Shown: positions 50,881-58,732 of the stretch, piece by piece
How positions within the stretch are numbered: position 1 is the first letter of the stretch
How the letters are laid out: every line of letters starts with the position of its first letter
Assembly: GCF_019145235.1 (NCBI RefSeq)
Contig: NZ_JAHSTV010000014.1
Coordinates: forward strand, 62,001-126,000
DNA length: 64,000 nucleotides
Source of the DNA: Pseudomonas farris
GTDB taxonomy: Bacteria > Pseudomonadota > Gammaproteobacteria > Pseudomonadales > Pseudomonadaceae
Direction: 5' to 3'
Program-made: the position numbers and the translations under genes
Notes under the pieces: model-generated
What the model saw: the letters and a program-made list of their open reading frames with translations, nothing else
Told to the model about the DNA's origin: nothing
The model's database searches: none

Positions 50881-52029
50881 AACCATGAGCTGGCCCGTCA
50901 GGCCTTGCAGCATCAACTGGAAGACTGCGGCCTGACAGTCACGCCGTTCAACACCCTGGAAAGTCTGGCCAACGGCGTGACCGGCGCCCATCAGACCGAT
51001 CAGGCAATCGGCCTGGCAGTGCTCGGCATCACCAGCAATGACATGCCGCCGGAGCGCCTCAACCAGCATATCTGGGACCTCGAACACCTGGGTTGCCGAG
51101 TGTTGGTGCTGTGCCCGACCACCGAACTGACGCTGTTCCACCTCTCGGTGCCCAACCCCCACAGCCAGCTGCAGTCCAAACCGGCCTGCACGCGCAAACT
51201 GCGGCGGGCCCTGTCCGATATGGTCAACCCGCGCCAGCAGCGCAGCGACCCCGGCGAGCCCCTTTCCAGCCGCGCGCCGAAGGTCCTGTGCGTCGACGAC
51301 AACCCGGCCAATCTGCTGCTGGTGCAAACCCTGCTCGAAGACATGGGCGCCAAAGTGCTCGCAGTGGAAAGCGGTTACGCCGCGGTCAAGGCCGTACAGA
51401 ACGAAACCTTCGACCTGGTGCTGATGGACGTGCAGATGCCCGGCATGGATGGCCGCCAAAGCACCGAATCCATTCGCCAGTGGGAAAACGAGCGGCATTG
51501 CACGCCGCTGCCGATCGTTGCCCTTACCGCCCACGCAATGGCCAACGAAAAACGCGCGTTGCTGCAAAGCGGTATGGATGACTACCTGACCAAACCCATC
51601 AGCGAACGGCAACTGGCGCAGGTGGTGTTGAAATGGACCGGCCTGGCGTTGCGTAATCTGGGGCCGGAGCGTTCCAGCGAAAGCAACAACGGTAATGATT
51701 TGCAGGTGCTCGATCACGAAGAAGGCCTGCGTCTGGCGGCCGGCAAGGCTGATCTGGCGGCGGACATGCTGGCCATGCTGCTGGCCTCCCTGGAGGCTGA
51801 CCGCGAGGCCATTCGCGTCGCTCGTGAAGCCAATGACCAGAATGCCCTGATCGAACGAGTCCACCGCCTGCATGGGGCCACCCGTTATTGCGGCGTCCCG
51901 CAACTGCGCGCCGCCTGCCAGCGCAGCGAAACCCTGCTCAAGCAACAGGACGCAAAAGCCCCCGGCGCGCTGGAAGAACTCGAACGAGCCATCAATCGCC
52001 TGGCGGCCCATGCGCGTATCAATGCCTGA
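50881..52029 (+). pseudogene. gacS: 3' part of gacS beyond the premature stop
   Basis: This stretch is in the same frame as the 5' part and starts NHELARQALQHQLEDCGLTV, which is ordinary GacS sequence. It encodes the receiver domain (VLCVDDNPANLLLVQTLLED, phospho-acceptor D717 of the full-length numbering in LVLMDVQMPGMDG) and the C-terminal Hpt domain (H862 in IERVHRLHGATRYCG), ending RINA. The first possible restart is a TTG at 50905 without a ribosome site, so it is probably not translated. One base change (a sense codon to TAA at 50878-50880) is enough to explain the break; the rest is intact, so the lesion looks recent. Confidence 0.9.
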
Positions 52030-52072
52030 TGCAGCGCAATAACGCCGGGCGCCTTGAAGGCTAAGCTCATGG

Positions 52073-52115
52073 CCTGTAGCAGCTGCCGAACGCAGGCTTC
52101 GCCAGCTGCTACAGG
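52073..52115. repeat. REP-like palindrome (CCTGTAGCAGCTG family)
   Basis: CCTGTAGCAGCTGCCGAACG opposite CGCCAGCTGCTACAGG, a 16-base imperfect hairpin between gacS and ldhA. It resembles the GTAGGAGCTG heads elsewhere, with GCAG in place of GGAG. Confidence 0.75.
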
Positions 52116-52134
52116 TAACTTCCAGGAGGACAAC

Positions 52135-53124
52135 ATGCGCACGATTCTTTTCAGCAGCCAGACCTACGACCGCGACAGTTTCTTGAGTACCGACCTGCCC
52201 GCCGGCATCGAGCTGCATTTCCAGCCGGCGCGACTGAGCCTCGACACGGTGGCGCTGGCGGAGCATCACGAAGTGGTCTGTGCCTTCATCAATGATGACC
52301 TCAGCGCTCCGGTACTCGAACGTCTGGCCGCGGGCGGTACACGCCTGATTGCCCTGCGCTCGGCCGGTTACAACCATGTCGACCTGGTGGTAGCGAAGCG
52401 CCTGGGGTTGGCGATTGTGCGGGTTCCGGCCTACTCGCCTCACGCGGTGGCCGAACATGCGGTGGCGCTGATTCTGGCGCTTAATCGCCGACTGCACCGT
52501 GCCTATAACCGTACGCGCGAGGGGGATTTCAGCTTGCATGGGCTGACCGGTTTCGACCTCGTGGGCAAGACCGTCGGCGTCGTCGGTACCGGGCAGATCG
52601 GCGCGACTTTCGCGAAAATCATGAACGGCTTCGGCTGCCAGTTGCTGGCCTGTGATCCTTACCCGAACCCGCAGGTCGAAGCGCTCGGCGCGCGCTACCT
52701 CAGCTTGCCGCAACTACTCGCCGAGTCGCAGATCATCAGCCTGCATTGTCCGCTCACCGAACAGAGCAAACACTTGATCAACAGCAAGTCACTGGCGCAG
52801 ATGCAGCCGGGCGCAATGTTGATCAACACCGGGCGCGGCGGTCTGGTGGACACGCCGGCGCTGATCGATGCGTTGAAGGACGGCCAATTGGGCTATCTGG
52901 GGCTGGATGTTTATGAAGAGGAGGCGCAGCTGTTCTTCGAGGATCGCTCCGACTTGCCGCTGCAGGACGATGTGCTGGCGCGCCTGCTGACCTTTCCGAA
53001 TGTCATCATCACGGCGCACCAGGCCTTCCTCACCCGCGAAGCCCTGGGCGCGATTGCCGCGACCACCCTGCAGAACATCGCGGCCTGGGCGGCCGGTTCG
53101 CCACAGAATCAGGTCGAGAGCTGA
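52135..53124 (+). CDS. ldhA: D-lactate dehydrogenase (NAD, fermentative)
   Basis: A 329-residue 2-hydroxyacid dehydrogenase reducing pyruvate to D-lactate. Seen: Rossmann motif VGVVGTGQIGATFAKIMNGF, catalytic Arg in ALRSAGYNHVDL, Glu in GLDVYEEE and His in NVIITAHQAFLTREAL, as in E. coli LdhA. ATG 52135 follows AGGAGGACAAC; an upstream extension through a palindrome is not conserved. gacS-ldhA adjacency matches P. aeruginosa (PA0928-PA0927). Confidence 0.95.
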   Translation: MRTILFSSQTYDRDSFLSTDLPAGIELHFQPARLSLDTVALAEHHEVVCAFINDDLSAPVLERLAAGGTRLIALRSAGYNHVDLVVAKRLGLAIVRVPAYSPHAVAEHAVALILALNRRLHRAYNRTREGDFSLHGLTGFDLVGKTVGVVGTGQIGATFAKIMNGFGCQLLACDPYPNPQVEALGARYLSLPQLLAESQIISLHCPLTEQSKHLINSKSLAQMQPGAMLINTGRGGLVDTPALIDALKDGQLGYLGLDVYEEEAQLFFEDRSDLPLQDDVLARLLTFPNVIITAHQAFLTREALGAIAATTLQNIAAWAAGSPQNQVES

Positions 53125-53129
53125 TCGAC

Positions 53130-53525
53130 TCAGGCCTTGGACAAAAGGATCATCAGGGCCAGCCAGCCGAAGCCCAACAAGCGCTGCCCCAGCGAATGAC
53201 CGCGACGCAGCAGGAACCAGACAAAAAATGGCGGCAGCAAGAAAATCATCAGTTTCAGCCAGAGTTCCACCGGACGCGGCCCACCGGGTGCCGGTGCCGG
53301 GATCTCTGCCTCGACTTCGGCTTTACGTTTGCGCCCGAAAGCGGCCGGGGTCACCCGGGGCACGCTTTCATTGGTCGGTAAACGCCCGAAAGAAAGAGGC
53401 GCCTGCGTAGGCGTTGCCGTCGACGTAGCCGCTTGCACTGCCACCGCAGGTGCACCGCAATGAATGCAAGCAGGCGCCGTGGAGCTGATGCGTTGCTTGC
53501 ACTCAAAACATTCGATCAACGCCAT
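53130..53525 (-). CDS. Zinc-ribbon membrane protein of unknown function
   Basis: A 131-residue protein with an N-terminal zinc ribbon (CFECKQRISSTAPACIHCGA, a Cys4 site), a proline/alanine-rich linker (about 30-85), and one or two C-terminal membrane helices (LWLKLMIFLLPPFFVWFLLR and LLGFGWLALMILL). This zinc-ribbon-plus-membrane layout is common among small uncharacterised Pseudomonas proteins. ATG 53525 follows CTAAGGAACGGAA. It converges on ldhA with five bases between stops. Confidence 0.8.
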   Translation of the reverse strand: MALIECFECKQRISSTAPACIHCGAPAVAVQAATSTATPTQAPLSFGRLPTNESVPRVTPAAFGRKRKAEVEAEIPAPAPGGPRPVELWLKLMIFLLPPFFVWFLLRRGHSLGQRLLGFGWLALMILLSKA

Positions 53526-53659
53526 TTCCGTTCCTTAGAGATGCAAAAGCGGCAGTGTGCCATGACTCGACAGGTAATTTGAACCAGATCGAAGGTCACA
53601 TGCCCGCGCCATGCTGCGTTCATGCCCGTGCTAGCATATCGCGCATATTTGGAGGACCC

Positions 53660-54094
53660 ATGGTCGAACACGATTTCCGCTACAGCCTGATGAACCCGCA
53701 ACACACCCTCACCGAATGCCGCGCCCTTGTGCCGGGGCGTTATCAAGTCACCGGCAACGGCGGCTCGATTCGTAATAACGACGTGCTGGTAGTGACCCTT
53801 AAAGGCAGCAAGGACTTGTCCATGCGCCTGACCGTCGAAACGGTTCGCCATCTGATCAATCCGCCGGGCCAATGGGTCGCGGTGGCCAGTGGTCCGGTGT
53901 TCGGCGAACTGGCGATCCACACCTGGAAGGTCAATTGCGACAGCTGCGCCAAAGAACTGAGCTTTGAGTTCGCGGTCGACGCCAAGCTGGGCAACAAGGC
54001 GGAAAAACCGGCGGCCACTGCGCGCATTGCCGAGCTGGGCTGGGCCACCGTTGCCGACAAGCACCTGTGCAAGAAGTGCCAGGAGCCTGCGTGA
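53660..54094 (+). CDS. Conserved protein with two CxxC pairs, unknown function
   Basis: A 144-residue soluble protein. N-terminal beta-rich part (HTLTECRALVPGRYQVTGNG, NDVLVVTLKGSKDLSMRLTV), then KVNCDSCAKELSFEFAVDAK and a closing KHLCKKCQEPA: two CxxC pairs about 42 residues apart, a likely zinc site. No signal peptide. ATG 53660 follows GGAGGACCC, an excellent ribosome site. It overlaps the next gene by one base (TGATG), so the two are translated together. I do not recognise the family. Confidence 0.75.
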   Translation: MVEHDFRYSLMNPQHTLTECRALVPGRYQVTGNGGSIRNNDVLVVTLKGSKDLSMRLTVETVRHLINPPGQWVAVASGPVFGELAIHTWKVNCDSCAKELSFEFAVDAKLGNKAEKPAATARIAELGWATVADKHLCKKCQEPA

Positions 54095-54498
54095 TGAAAC
54101 GCCTTGCTCTGAGCGCCATGGTCGGCGCCAGCCTGTTGGGCTGCGCCGCCGAACCGGTGCAATTGCAACACAACCGCAGCTACATTCTGGAATGGATCGG
54201 CGAGCGTCCGCTGATGGACTACAGCCATCTGACCATCACCCTCGATGAAGACGGTCGGGCCTATGGCAACGGCGGCTGCAACCACTGGTTTGCGCCGTAT
54301 ACCCTGGAAGGCGACAAGCTGAGCTTCGGCAAGATCGGCAGCACCCGCAAAATGTGTGCGCCGGCGTTGATGGAGCAGGAAAAACGCTTCCTGCAGGCGC
54401 TGGAAAACGTGCAGCGCTGGGATGTTTCACCGATCGACCAGATGCGCTTCTGGCCGGCGCAAGGCAAACCGTTGCGTTGGTGGCTTGAAGAGGGTTGA
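54094..54498 (+). CDS. META-domain (HslJ-like) lipoprotein
   Basis: A 134-residue lipoprotein. Lipobox LLGC after a short signal (MKRLALSAMVGASLLGC), then a META domain (DUF306): DGRAYGNGGCNHWFAPYTLE and LSFGKIGSTRKMCAPALMEQ are the family signature. HslJ is linked to heat and novobiocin stress in E. coli; the role of this one is unknown. The ATG overlaps the upstream stop by one base. It ends in a GC-rich hairpin at 54523-54554. Confidence 0.88.
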   Translation: MKRLALSAMVGASLLGCAAEPVQLQHNRSYILEWIGERPLMDYSHLTITLDEDGRAYGNGGCNHWFAPYTLEGDKLSFGKIGSTRKMCAPALMEQEKRFLQALENVQRWDVSPIDQMRFWPAQGKPLRWWLEEG

Positions 54499-54522
54499 TC
54501 TCCACGGCTGTAACCAAGTGAC

Positions 54523-54554
54523 TTGTGGCGAGGGGGCAAGCCCCCTCGCCACAA
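54523..54554. repeat. 14-bp perfect hairpin (TTGTGGCGAGGGGG family)
   Basis: TTGTGGCGAGGGGG, CAAG loop, CCCCCTCGCCACAA. It belongs to the GGCGAGGG repeat family also seen at 58395-58530. Another partial head (CTCCCTCGCCACAG) follows at 54558. It may terminate the META gene and the convergent TlpA gene. Confidence 0.8.
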
Positions 54555-54583
54555 AAGCTCCCTCGCCACAGGTCGGCGCTCGA

Positions 54584-55051
54584 TCAGTTAGTCGCCTGCA
54601 ACGCCTCAAGCTTCGCCATCACCCCCGCCGCCGTCTGCTCACCCATCAACTGTTCCCGCACCTTGCCCTTGTCATCGATGATGTAAGTCACCGGCAGCGC
54701 TTCACTGCGCGGCAATTCGAAAAGGTCGGCCGGGTCCTGGGCCAGCACGGTGAAGGCGATCCCGAGTTTCTCGCTGGCGCTTTTCAGCTCTTCGCCCTGC
54801 ACATTGTCGAAATTGACCCCAAACACCCCGATCTTCTTGCCCTTGAGCTGCTCGGCCAGCACGTTCAACTCGGGAATCTCGGTACGGCACGGGCCGCACC
54901 ATTCGGCCCAGTAATTGAGCACCAGCCATTGTTTGTCCAGACGTTCGGCGGCGACTTTGTGACCGTTCTGGTCGACGCCATAGTCGTTGCCGCAGCCCCC
55001 CAGCAATAACGCTCCCAAGATCGCCAATGCTGCTGCCAGTCGCCTTGTCAT
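54584..55051 (-). CDS. TlpA-like thiol:disulfide oxidoreductase lipoprotein
   Basis: A 155-residue membrane-anchored thioredoxin. Lipobox LLGGC near residue 20, then a thioredoxin domain with the active site WAEWCGPCRTEIPELNVLA and cis-proline SEALPVTYIIDDKGKV. TlpA/ResA proteins work in the periplasm, e.g. in cytochrome c maturation or disulfide reduction; the partner here is unknown. ATG 55051. The arsC gene diverges. Confidence 0.9.
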   Translation of the reverse strand: MTRRLAAALAILGALLLGGCGNDYGVDQNGHKVAAERLDKQWLVLNYWAEWCGPCRTEIPELNVLAEQLKGKKIGVFGVNFDNVQGEELKSASEKLGIAFTVLAQDPADLFELPRSEALPVTYIIDDKGKVREQLMGEQTAAGVMAKLEALQATN

Positions 55052-55165
55052 GTCTCAATCCTTGTCAAAAATAGAATGCACCTGCGACCCATCGCCTCCC
55101 AAGGTTCTGGATTACGCGCCGCACAGTTAGAATAGCCGCCACCTTACGCAAGATGCGACCCGCAC

Positions 55166-55519
55166 ATGACCGATCTGACGCTTTATCACAACCCGCGCTG
55201 CTCGAAATCCCGCGGTGCGCTCGAACTGCTCGAAGCCCGTGGCCTGGCCCCGACCGTGGTCCGCTACCTGGAAACCCCGCTGGACGCCGCGCAAATCCAG
55301 AGCCTGCTGAGCAAGCTCGGCATCAGCGCCCGGCAATTGCTGCGCACCGGCGAGGACGAGTACAAAACCCTCAACCTGGCCGACAGCAGCCTGAGCGAGG
55401 CGCAACTGATCGCCGCCATCGCCGCGCACCCGAAACTCATGGAGCGCCCGATTCTCGAAGTCGGCGACAAAGCCATCATCGGCCGTCCGCCGGAGAATGT
55501 GCTGGAGTTGCTGCCGTGA
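55166..55519 (+). CDS. arsC: Arsenate reductase (glutaredoxin-dependent type)
   Basis: A 117-residue ArsC-family protein. Seen: catalytic Cys in LTLYHNPRCSKSRGALELLE, the R residue in the LRTGEDEYKTL loop and the closing MERPILEVGDKAIIGRPPEN, all family signatures. It reduces arsenate with glutaredoxin, but no ars operon genes are near, so this could equally be a housekeeping paralogue such as YffB-type. ATG 55166. It overlaps wrbA by GTGA. Confidence 0.92.
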   Translation: MTDLTLYHNPRCSKSRGALELLEARGLAPTVVRYLETPLDAAQIQSLLSKLGISARQLLRTGEDEYKTLNLADSSLSEAQLIAAIAAHPKLMERPILEVGDKAIIGRPPENVLELLP

Positions 55520-56112
55520 GTGCGCCGTACATTCTGGTGCTGTATTACAGCCGCAGCGGTTCGACCAATGAAATGGCCCGGCAGATTGCCCGTGGTGTCG
55601 AGCAGGCCGGCCTGGAAGCCAGGTTGCGCACGGTGCCAGCGATCTCCACTGAATGCGAAGCCGTGTCGCCGGACATTCCCGATGAAGGCGCGCTGTACGC
55701 CAGCCTCGACGACTTGAAGAACTGCGCCGGCCTGGCCCTCGGCAGCCCGACCCGGTTCGGCAACATGGCCGCACCGTTGAAGTACTTTCTCGATGGCACC
55801 AGCAACCTGTGGCTGACCGGCGCGCTGGTGGGCAAACCGGCCGGGGTCTTCACCTCCACCGCAAGCCTGCACGGCGGCCAGGAAACCACGCTGCTGTCGA
55901 TGATGTTGCCGTTGCTGCACCACGGCATGCTGATCACCGGCCTGCCTTACAGCGAGTCGGCGCTGCTGGAAACCCGCGGTGGCGGCACGCCTTACGGCGC
56001 CAGCCATCACGCCGGTGCCGATGGCAAAAGCGGTTTGAATGAACACGAAGTTGCGCTGTGCCGGGCCTTGGGCCTGCGGTTGGCGAAGACTGCGCAAAAG
56101 TTGGTGAGCTGA
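55516..56112 (+). CDS. wrbA: NAD(P)H:quinone oxidoreductase WrbA
   Basis: A 198-residue flavodoxin-fold quinone reductase using FMN. Seen: FMN-phosphate loop YYSRSGSTNEMARQIARGVE, GSPTRFGNMAAPLKYFLDGT and the WrbA-specific insertion GGQETTLLSMMLPLLHHGML, plus GTPYGASHHAG. GTG 55516 overlaps the arsC stop (GTGA) and follows GGAG. The DUF2069 gene starts one base after its stop; the three form an operon. Confidence 0.94.
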   Translation: MSAPYILVLYYSRSGSTNEMARQIARGVEQAGLEARLRTVPAISTECEAVSPDIPDEGALYASLDDLKNCAGLALGSPTRFGNMAAPLKYFLDGTSNLWLTGALVGKPAGVFTSTASLHGGQETTLLSMMLPLLHHGMLITGLPYSESALLETRGGGTPYGASHHAGADGKSGLNEHEVALCRALGLRLAKTAQKLVS

Positions 56113-56113
56113 T

Positions 56114-56539
56114 ATGGCCAAAAAGCCGAAAATTCTGCCTTCCATCGAATGGCTCGAACCGCGAGTCCGGGCGATGCGCGTCATCAGCCTGCTGTGCTTT
56201 TTCGGCCTGGTGGGACTGCTCTGCGCCTACTACCTGGTATTCGCCGACCTGCATGGCGCGCGGCCGTGGGTAATTCTGCTGATCGAACTGGTGCCACTGC
56301 TGTTGCTGGCACCGGGGATGATCGTCGGCAGCGCCCGCGGGCATTCGTGGATGTGTTTTGTGGTGAACCTGTATTTCATGAAGGGCGCATTGGCCGCGTA
56401 TGACCCGAACCGACAGCTGTTCGGTTTACTGGAGATGGGCGCGAGCCTGGCGGTGTTCTGCTCGGCCATGTTGTATGTGCGGTGGCGGTTTCAGTTGAAT
56501 CGCAAGTTGGCGGGTGAAGGCGAAACCAGCGTCGCCTGA
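56114..56539 (+). CDS. DUF2069 inner-membrane protein
   Basis: A 141-residue membrane protein with about four hydrophobic helices (VISLLCFFGLVGLLCAYYLV, WVILLIELVPLLLLAPGMIV, WMCFVVNLYFMKGALAAY, LFGLLEMGASLAVFCSAML). Seen: the family's SARGHSWMCFVVNLYF motif. Function is unknown. It commonly follows wrbA and arsC in pseudomonads, as here (ATG 56114, one base after the wrbA stop). Confidence 0.9.
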   Translation: MAKKPKILPSIEWLEPRVRAMRVISLLCFFGLVGLLCAYYLVFADLHGARPWVILLIELVPLLLLAPGMIVGSARGHSWMCFVVNLYFMKGALAAYDPNRQLFGLLEMGASLAVFCSAMLYVRWRFQLNRKLAGEGETSVA

Positions 56540-56548
56540 CAGGACGCC

Positions 56549-56640
56549 TTCGCGAGCAAGCCCGCTCCCACATTGGATCTTCAGTGGTCACATAATTTGT
56601 GAACACTCAAAAATCCTGTGGGAGCGGGCTTGCTCGCGAA
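56549..56640. repeat. REP doublet (main family, outward heads)
   Basis: TTCGCGAGCAAGCCCGCTCC and TGTGGGAGCGGGCTTGCTCG around a spacer (ATTGGATCTTCAGTGGTCAC) that resembles the one at 10735-10827, implying common origin. Confidence 0.9.
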
Positions 56641-56655
56641 GGGATCGACTCGGTC

Positions 56656-57330
56656 TCAATGATTCACGGTGTACGCCAGCATCATCGAAATCTGGCTCAT
56701 CGGCCGCCCACCGCTCTCTTCGTGCCACTGGTTGAACGCATTCTGCACCGTGGCCATGTCCCGCAGGCTGGTCGGCACCTTGTCGACGATCTTCTGCGCA
56801 CTCAGCGCCGCCACCACGTCGTAGCTCGGCACGAAGGTGTCCTTGCCGACCATCCGCAAGAATCGCGGTGCCGATAACCCGCCCAACTGGTGCCCGTGTT
56901 TTTTCAGGTAGGTCCACAAACCGACGATATCGGTCACCGGCCATTCGGCGATCAACGCGCCAAAACTGCCCTTCTCATGGGCCACGTCCAGAATGAACTG
57001 CGCATTGCGCGGCACGCTCTTGAGCTTGCCCAGGTGGCGGATGATTCGCGCGTCCTGCATCAAGCGCTCCAGATGCTCGGCGCTCATCAGCACGACTTTT
57101 TCCGGGTCGAACTTGAAGAACACCTCTTCGAACGCCGGCCACTTGGCGTCCACCAGGCTGTGCTTGAGCCCGGCGCGGAACACCCGCAACGCCATGGTCG
57201 AGAGGTAGCGGTCATCGCTGATCTTGCGCAATTGCGCCGGGGTCTTGGGAACGGGCAGATGGGCTTCCAGTTCAGCTGCCGAACCGAAGCGGTTCAAGCA
57301 GTATTCGTTCAGCCACTTGTAGTCGCGCAT
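56656..57330 (-). CDS. DNA-3-methyladenine glycosylase I-like protein
   Basis: A 224-residue protein of the Tag/adenine-glycosylase (HhH-GPD-like) type. Seen: the N-terminal YLSTMALRVFRAGLKHSLVD with LKHS-type helix, WPAFEEVFFKFDPEKVVLMS, RIIRHLGKLKSVPRNAQFIL (the Asn contact of the Tag fold) and GLWTYLKKHGHQLGG. The zinc-snap residues of classical Tag (Cys/His at both ends) are not obvious, so the activity is less sure than the fold. ATG 57330 follows AGGAGAGGGC. It lies between two REP doublets. Confidence 0.83.
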   Translation of the reverse strand: MRDYKWLNEYCLNRFGSAAELEAHLPVPKTPAQLRKISDDRYLSTMALRVFRAGLKHSLVDAKWPAFEEVFFKFDPEKVVLMSAEHLERLMQDARIIRHLGKLKSVPRNAQFILDVAHEKGSFGALIAEWPVTDIVGLWTYLKKHGHQLGGLSAPRFLRMVGKDTFVPSYDVVAALSAQKIVDKVPTSLRDMATVQNAFNQWHEESGGRPMSQISMMLAYTVNH

Positions 57331-57380
57331 GCCCTCTCCTGAGGATTGAAATGAAAACGGCGCCTGCGAGCGATAAAACC

Positions 57381-57470
57381 TGTGAGAGCGGGCTTGCTCG
57401 CGAAAGCGGTGTGCCATTCAACATGAATGTCGGCTGACACTACGCATTCGCGAGCAAGCCCGCTCCCACA
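57381..57470. repeat. REP doublet (main family, inward heads)
   Basis: TGTGAGAGCGGGCTTGCTCG and inverse around a spacer with CATTCAACATGAATGTC, related to 38856-38948 and 40872-40960. It lies between ttcA and the Tag-like gene. Confidence 0.88.
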
Positions 57471-57476
57471 TATTGC

Positions 57477-58301
57477 TCAGAGGTTTACTACGTTGACGAA
57501 CCGCGAAGCCGCCGTTTCGTCAATCTTGAGGCTGGTGAAGTCAAACAGGTTGCGGTCCGCCAGTTGCGACGGAATCACGTTCTGCAAACTGCGGAAAATG
57601 CTTTCGGTACGACCCGGGGTCTTGCGTTCCCACTCCTGGAGCATCTCTTTAACCACTTGGCGTTGCAGGTTTTCCTGGGAGCCGCAGAGGTTGCACGGGA
57701 TGATCGGGAATTGCTTGAAGTCCGAGTAGGCCTGAATGTCTTTTTCATTGCAGTAGGCCAGCGGGCGGATTACCACGTTGCGACCGTCATCGGCGCGCAG
57801 CTTCGGCGGCATGGCCTTGAGCGAACCGTTGAAGAACATGTTCAGGAAGAATGTCTCGACGATGTCGTCGCGGTGGTGACCGAGGGCCATTTTGGTCGCG
57901 CCGATTTCATCGGCAAAGGTGTAGAGCGTGCCGCGACGCAGGCGCGAGCACAGCGAGCAGGTGGTCTTGCCTTCCGGGATCAGCTCCTTGACCACCGAAT
58001 AGGTGTCTTTCTCGACAATGTGGTACTCGATGCCCAGTTCTTTGAGGTAAGCCGGCAGCACGTGCTCGGGAAAGCCTGGCTGCTTCTGGTCCATGTTCAC
58101 GGCCACGATCTCGAACTTGATCGGGGCGACCTTCTGCAAATGCATCAGCACGTCGAGCATGGTGTAGCTGTCCTTGCCACCGGACAGGCAGACCATGACC
58201 TTGTCGCCGTCTTCAATCATGTTGAAATCGGCGACAGCCTCACCCGCCTGGCGGCGAAGGCGCTTTTGCAGTTTGTTCTGGTTGACCGTGAGAGTGCCCA
58301 T
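57477..58301 (-). CDS. ttcA: tRNA 2-thiocytidine (s2C32) synthetase
   Basis: A 274-residue ATP-dependent sulfur-transferase that thiolates cytidine 32 of some tRNAs, using a [4Fe-4S] cluster. Seen: PP-loop MVCLSGGKDSYTMLDVLMHL, the cluster cysteines in CSLCSRLRRGTLYTFA and CNLCGSQENLQRQVVKEM, and GHHRDDIVETFFLNMFFNGS. ATG 58301; the upstream open frame is not conserved. It is flanked by REP elements on both sides. Confidence 0.95.
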   Translation of the reverse strand: MGTLTVNQNKLQKRLRRQAGEAVADFNMIEDGDKVMVCLSGGKDSYTMLDVLMHLQKVAPIKFEIVAVNMDQKQPGFPEHVLPAYLKELGIEYHIVEKDTYSVVKELIPEGKTTCSLCSRLRRGTLYTFADEIGATKMALGHHRDDIVETFFLNMFFNGSLKAMPPKLRADDGRNVVIRPLAYCNEKDIQAYSDFKQFPIIPCNLCGSQENLQRQVVKEMLQEWERKTPGRTESIFRSLQNVIPSQLADRNLFDFTSLKIDETAASRFVNVVNL

Positions 58302-58732
58302 GACGCGAAATCCGTGAGGTGTGACGAAAGGCCGGCATTTTACGCAAAAACCCTTTCGGGGCGAAGCCTGCGCTTTAGATGACTTGAGCATACCCCTGTG
58401 GCGAGGGAGCTTGCTCCCGCTCGGCTGCGCAGCAGTCGCAAAATCTTCCGCCGCGGTTTGCCTGACACAACAGGGTGGCTGTCTTGGGGCCGCTTCGCAC
58501 CCCAGCGGGAGCAAGCTCCCTCGCCACAGGTTGCATTCGGCACAGACCCGGCGGCGATTAACAAGATTGTTTACAGCGCGATTTGCTCTAAGCCCCTCGC
58601 ACTATTACCGGTAACTCCTTTCTATACTGCGGCATAAGGTCGCACACGTATTCAGACCTGTACTTACCTGGCCACTTTGGCCCGTAAGCGCTCCGCTGGG
58701 GGGCGATGGCAACAACAAGAGGAGTGACTGGC
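58302..58732. other. 431-bp intergenic region between ttcA and the Yip1 gene
   Basis: Divergent region. It holds a long repeat (58395-58530) and, near 58621-58630, a TATACT that could be a -10 box for the Yip1 gene, without a clear -35. The rest has no gene I can support. Confidence 0.55.
58395..58530. repeat. GGCGAGGGAGC repeat doublet with 85-base spacer
   Basis: CTGTGGCGAGGGAGCTTGCT and its inverse (GCAAGCTCCCTCGCCACAG) flank a GC-rich spacer with GCAGCAGTCGCAAAATC. It belongs to a different head family from the GTGGGAGC REPs and is related to 54523-54554. Confidence 0.85.

Noticed and set aside
50134..52713. 859-codon open frame on the minus strand opposite gacS and ldhA
   Set aside because: It is the antisense of real GacS and LdhA coding in high-GC DNA; no ribosome site, no domain, and it spans two genes.
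55166..55519. arsC as part of an arsenic resistance island
   Set aside because: No arsR, arsB or arsH nearby; the neighbours are core genes (wrbA, DUF2069), so this is a core paralogue.
58605..58628. TTACCG plus TATACT as a sigma-70 promoter for the Yip1 gene
   Set aside because: Spacing is only 12 bases, too short for a standard promoter; only the -10-like element is mentioned.
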